A stretch of 64,000 nucleotides of DNA from Mogibacterium timidum ATCC 33093 (GTDB lineage Bacteria; Bacillota; Clostridia; Peptostreptococcales; Anaerovoracaceae): assembly GCF_000525775.1 (NCBI RefSeq), contig NZ_JALU01000004.1:62001-126000 (forward strand). Reading direction: 5' to 3'. Positions 61,227 to 64,000 of this stretch are shown here, piece after piece. The translations under genes and the position numbers were made by a program. Under the pieces are notes generated by a model. The model searched no databases and was not told the origin of the DNA. It was given only the letters and a program-made list of their open reading frames with translations. Position 1 is the first letter of the stretch; each line of letters starts with the position of its first letter.

Positions 61227-61657
61227 TGAATATTGATGGTGTAACAACCGGTATTGTACTGGATCATATCGCTGCCGGTAAATCCATGCTTATATATAAT
61301 CTGCTTCGACTCGACAAGCTGGACTGCAGCGTTGCGATTATCCAGAATGCGAAGAGCGGTAAATATGGTAAAAAGGATATAATCAAGATCGATCAGATTA
61401 TCGATCTGGATTTCGACTTAATTGGCTTTGTAGATCCCCATATTACGGTCAATATTATCAAGAACAGCAGTCTCCATTCCAAAAAGCATATGAAACTGCC
61501 TGAACAGCTTATGAACGTAATAGAGTGCAGGAATCCACGCTGTATCACGTCCACAGAGCGTGGCATAGAGCAGAGATTTAGACTTGATGATCCTAAAAAG
61601 AGAATTTACAGATGTGAATATTGTGATACAGTTCATCAGGGCGGTATTAAATTCTAA
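61226..61657 (+). CDS. pyrI: Aspartate carbamoyltransferase regulatory chain
   Basis: 143 residues. The N-terminal nucleotide-binding domain (TTGIVLDHIAAGKSMLIYNLL) binds CTP or ATP. The C-terminal zinc domain has four cysteines in ECRNPRC and RCEYCDTVHQ. It joins PyrB trimers into the dodecamer and provides feedback inhibition. The ATG overlaps the pyrB stop by one base. It is the last gene of the pyr operon; only a short GC palindrome (61668-61677) follows, not a clear terminator. Confidence 0.95.
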   Translation: MNIDGVTTGIVLDHIAAGKSMLIYNLLRLDKLDCSVAIIQNAKSGKYGKKDIIKIDQIIDLDFDLIGFVDPHITVNIIKNSSLHSKKHMKLPEQLMNVIECRNPRCITSTERGIEQRFRLDDPKKRIYRCEYCDTVHQGGIKF

Positions 61658-61722
61658 AGCTTGTTCCGGCGCCGGTAACGTTCGGAATATCAGTGTAGGC
61701 ATGAGCTAAACTGCATCACGAT

Positions 61723-61737
61723 GTGCTATAATAGCAC
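61723..61737 (+). promoter_or_regulatory. Palindromic -10 region before the hydroxyacid dehydrogenase gene
   Basis: GTGCTATAATAGCAC is a perfect 7-bp inverted repeat around one base. It contains a consensus TATAAT (61727-61732), 36 bases before the start codon. No good -35 element is visible. Confidence 0.55.
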
Positions 61738-61768
61738 TTAATATACAGATAATTTTCTAGGGGGACTA

Positions 61769-62722
61769 ATGATGAAGATCATTCTTTTGGAGCCACTTGG
61801 CATTTCCGAGGATACCCTGCAGAGGCTTTCGAGCACTCTCACCGAGCAGGGACATATTTTTAAGGCATACGACAGTGTAGCAACTGATACAGATGAGCTG
61901 ATACAGAGAGCAGAGAACGCAGATGTCCTGATTATTGCTAATCATCCGCTGCCCGGTGATGTTATCAGAGCCGATCAAAGCCTTAAACTCGTATCAGTTG
62001 CGTTTGTCGGCATAGACCATGTTGATGTAGAGGCTTGTAAGGAGAAAGGCGTGCTCATCTCTAACACAGGTGGGTATTGCGACGATGCGGTTGCAGAGCT
62101 TGCAATAGGTCTGACTCTGGACTGCCTCAGAAATATCACAGAGTGCGATGCCGCAGTACAGGCAGGCCATGGCAAGGGAAGCCTCGCAGGTCACGAATTA
62201 GCCGGTAAGACAGTCGGAATCGTGGGCACAGGTGCAATCGGCCTGCGGGCGGCTTCAATTTTCAAGGCATTTGGATGCAAGCTCATCGGATATAACAGAA
62301 GTGAGAAGACAGCAGCCAAGGCTCTGGGACTCGAATACATGTCACTTCTCGACGTTATGGCAAATGCGGATATCATCTCTGTTCATACTCCGCTCACCGC
62401 CGAGACTAAAGGGCTGATCGGAGAGAAGGAAATTGCCGCAATGAAGCATGGTGCTATCATCATCAATACAGCCAGAGGGCCGGTTATAGAGACCGAGGTG
62501 CTTGCAAGGGCTCTCAGAGAGGGCAAAATAAAAGCCGGACTTGACGTATTTGAAAATGATCCGCCACTGCCGGCAAATCACCCGCTAATCGACGCACCTA
62601 ATCTCGTATGCACTCCACACGTAGGATTCGATACCATAGAGTCAATTGATAGGCGTGCTGAGATGGTGTTTGAGAATGTAACAGCCTGGATGGGTGGTAA
62701 TCAGATTAGAAAGATGCTCTAA
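61769..62722 (+). CDS. D-isomer-specific 2-hydroxyacid dehydrogenase
   Basis: 317 residues (316 if the second ATG is used). The NAD-binding motif is TVGIVGTGAIGLRAASIF. The catalytic Arg is in INTARGPVIETE, the Glu in LDVFENDPPLP, and the His in CTPHVGFDT. It reduces a 2-ketoacid to a D-2-hydroxyacid or acts on 3-phosphoglycerate or glycerate; the short length without an ACT domain argues against a classical SerA. A fermentation role, such as making D-hydroxyacids from amino-acid-derived ketoacids, would suit the Stickland context (inference). It is probably monocistronic. Confidence 0.9.
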   Translation: MMKIILLEPLGISEDTLQRLSSTLTEQGHIFKAYDSVATDTDELIQRAENADVLIIANHPLPGDVIRADQSLKLVSVAFVGIDHVDVEACKEKGVLISNTGGYCDDAVAELAIGLTLDCLRNITECDAAVQAGHGKGSLAGHELAGKTVGIVGTGAIGLRAASIFKAFGCKLIGYNRSEKTAAKALGLEYMSLLDVMANADIISVHTPLTAETKGLIGEKEIAAMKHGAIIINTARGPVIETEVLARALREGKIKAGLDVFENDPPLPANHPLIDAPNLVCTPHVGFDTIESIDRRAEMVFENVTAWMGGNQIRKML

Positions 62723-62776
62723 GCGAGGCGTAGTCGCTTAAATTCGTCGGAACCTGGCGTTCCGCAGGAGGTGCTC

Positions 62777-63568
62777 ATGTCGGTCATAAGTAGACGCTCA
62801 ATCAAGGTGCCGTTTGTGGCATTGCTGATAGTGGTATTTGGATTTGCCCTGGCAGGTTGCTCATCCGATCTGCGCGAATCTGATATAAATGATTTGTATG
62901 CCCACCCGGAGGATTACAAGGGTAGAAGGATTGCGAATCTCACGATGCAGGTTGTCGGAGTGGACAAGAAGGACGGGGAGGTGCAGCTTCGGGCCTTTGA
63001 GAATATTCGCAAGACTGAGCATCCGACGCTTGTAATTGTTAAAGATGCAGATGTGGATTATCAAGAGTATGAATTTATCAAGGTCAAGGGTAAGGTTGCG
63101 GGCAAGGTGAAGGTAAAGGACGAAAGCGGCAGTAACGTGACTGCCGTGCAAATTCAAGCTGAAAAGATTTCCAAGATCAAGTCAACCGATGCTTTCCCGG
63201 CTGAAGACACCGTGAGAGTCGATTCGATGATCAAGAAGAATGGTGTAACTGCAACCATAAAGAAAATAGATTTTACAAAGGAGTCCACGAGGGTATATCT
63301 GTCAATCAAGAACAGAACTGACAAGCGGGTTGAGGTATATCCCGATCAGAGTCTGATAGAACAGGATAGCAAAGACTACGAGGCAGATATGGGCAACTAC
63401 TTCTATGAGGATGTCCAGCTTAGCAACACCGTAAAAGCCGGAGAGACGATCACCGGAGTGGTGGTATTTGAGAGAATTGATCCTAACCTGCCATTTACCT
63501 TTGCGTTTGAAGGTGCCGATCACAAACATAGCGAGTTTGAGATATCATTTAACTTTGCAAAACAGTAA
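62777..63568 (+). CDS. DUF4352-type lipoprotein
   Basis: 263 residues. The signal peptide has the core VPFVALLIVVFGFAL and the lipobox LAGCSS. An OB-like region (GRRIANLTMQVVGV, FIKVKGKVAGKVKV) is followed by a DUF4352-like immunoglobulin fold (VYLSIKNRTDKRVEVYPDQS, AGETITGVVVFERID). It is exposed on the outer face of the membrane; its function is unknown. The start is ATG 62777 with AGGAGG upstream. A hairpin follows at 63690. Confidence 0.82.
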   Translation: MSVISRRSIKVPFVALLIVVFGFALAGCSSDLRESDINDLYAHPEDYKGRRIANLTMQVVGVDKKDGEVQLRAFENIRKTEHPTLVIVKDADVDYQEYEFIKVKGKVAGKVKVKDESGSNVTAVQIQAEKISKIKSTDAFPAEDTVRVDSMIKKNGVTATIKKIDFTKESTRVYLSIKNRTDKRVEVYPDQSLIEQDSKDYEADMGNYFYEDVQLSNTVKAGETITGVVVFERIDPNLPFTFAFEGADHKHSEFEISFNFAKQ

Positions 63569-63689
63569 GCTGTCGTCACGGCGATATCAGCAGGGTAGAG
63601 GCAGTATGCTTAACTCAGAGTACATAGCCGTTTGAGAAGCCCCCTCATGCGAACTATCAACAAACAACAAATTAGCAACTATAGCAAAA

Positions 63690-63733
63690 GCATCCGCACT
63701 CAGTGAACAGCTGAATGCGGATACTTTTGTGTT
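63690..63733. terminator. Hairpin between the lipoprotein gene and the nitroreductase gene
   Basis: GCATCCGCACTCAG (63690-63703) pairs with CTGAATGCGGATAC (63711-63724) with two C-A mismatches; TTTTGTGTT follows on the plus strand. It lies between converging genes. Confidence 0.7.
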
Positions 63734-63763
63734 ATTAGCTGTGGCGTTGTGTCATATTGGTAT

Positions 63764-64000
63764 CTACCACTGTTCGCTGTGAACCTTGTCACAAGGGAAG
63801 CTTGGCAGCTTCTGCGCCTCCGGCTGCTCGTCGATGTGTCCGAGGACCAGCAGCGCTTCGAGCTTCATATTTGCAGGAGCCTTAAGTCTGGCGTTGACAA
63901 ATTCTTCAGAGCTTACACCGTCCTGGTTGGATGGACGAAGTCGTAGCTGCAGCCAAACGCTGCCTAGACCCTGTTCAGCGGCAGCGAGCAGCATATAGCT
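63764..64000 (-). CDS. Nitroreductase family protein, C-terminal part cut by the window edge
   Basis: The minus-strand frame runs off the right edge, so only the last 78 codons are seen. The segment MLLAAAEQGLGSVWLQLRLR is the FMN-contact helix of nitroreductases; LKAPANMKLEALLVLGHIDE is the typical strand that follows, and the protein ends in DKVHSEQW, like the KIHYNKW-type ends of the family. Substrate and full length cannot be judged. Confidence 0.8.
   Translation of the reverse strand, partial: SYMLLAAAEQGLGSVWLQLRLRPSNQDGVSSEEFVNARLKAPANMKLEALLVLGHIDEQPEAQKLPSFPCDKVHSEQW

Noticed and set aside
1-64000. CRISPR arrays, rRNA, insertion sequences, prophage genes
   Set aside because: No regularly spaced repeats, no rRNA segments, no transposase motifs and no phage structural genes were found; the GH25 gene stands with cell-envelope genes and has a membrane anchor.

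Overview
The window is 64 kb of bacterial chromosome. It suggests an anaerobic Firmicute of class Clostridia. The pointers are Bacillus/Clostridium-type gene orders (tig-clpP-clpX-lon-ysxC, nudF-xerD, rplS-rbgA-rnhB), strong AGGAGG ribosome binding sites with some GTG and TTG starts, a D-proline reductase (Stickland fermentation) locus, a complete dlt operon for teichoic-acid D-alanylation, and a clostridial pyrK/pyrDB/pyrI pyrimidine operon. Amino-acid-fermenting relatives of the Anaerovoracaceae (Mogibacterium/Eubacterium group) would fit, but that placement is inference. There is no rRNA, CRISPR array, prophage or recognisable insertion sequence. One tRNA is present.

Layout. 0-12.9 kb is housekeeping: the 3' part of uvrC, a DUF1292 protein, tRNA-Leu(CAG), murI, a CYTH protein, the proteostasis run tig-clpP-clpX-lon-ysxC, hpt, a small unknown, nudF and a xerD ortholog that has lost several catalytic residues. 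12.9-18.6 kb looks more AT-rich and accessory: an SPFH/SHOCT protein, a small membrane protein, a YdjG-like double zinc-ribbon membrane protein, a DUF4428-type gene broken by an in-frame stop, and a lipoprotein, with several long inverted repeats between them. 18.6-21.6 kb is rplS, rbgA and a rare fusion of RNase HII, a viroplasmin-like domain and RNase HI.

21.7-27.4 kb is a divergent proline-reductase locus. One arm holds prdA, a small two-repeat protein and prdB. The other holds a LysR regulator and a PrdA-like protein whose two halves are in reversed order. PrdB carries Cys where the characterised enzyme has selenocysteine. A T-N11-A palindrome lies between the arms.

27.6-38 kb returns to core metabolism: folD, a small (p)ppGpp synthetase, valS-folC-glyA, a P-loop protein, threonine aldolase and a divergent MurE-type ligase. 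38.3-47.7 kb holds a PEPCK/HprK-like P-loop protein, a CoA-type Nudix hydrolase, a GH25 muramidase with a trigger-factor/SurA-like partner, and dltABCD ending in a dltX microprotein. 47.9-53.6 kb has a solitary adenine DNA methyltransferase, a YitT protein, a MATE exporter and an ABC exporter. 53.8-56 kb is rrf2-iscS-iscU with two matching operator palindromes. 56-61.7 kb is pyrC-K-D-F-E-B-I, followed by a D-2-hydroxyacid dehydrogenase, a DUF4352 lipoprotein and the end of a nitroreductase.

The strongest leads are the rearranged, apparently selenium-independent proline-reductase locus, the degenerate XerD, the RNase HII-HI fusion, the relocated dltX and the paired Rrf2 operators. Similarity calls come from reading motifs and recalling family sequences, not from database searches.
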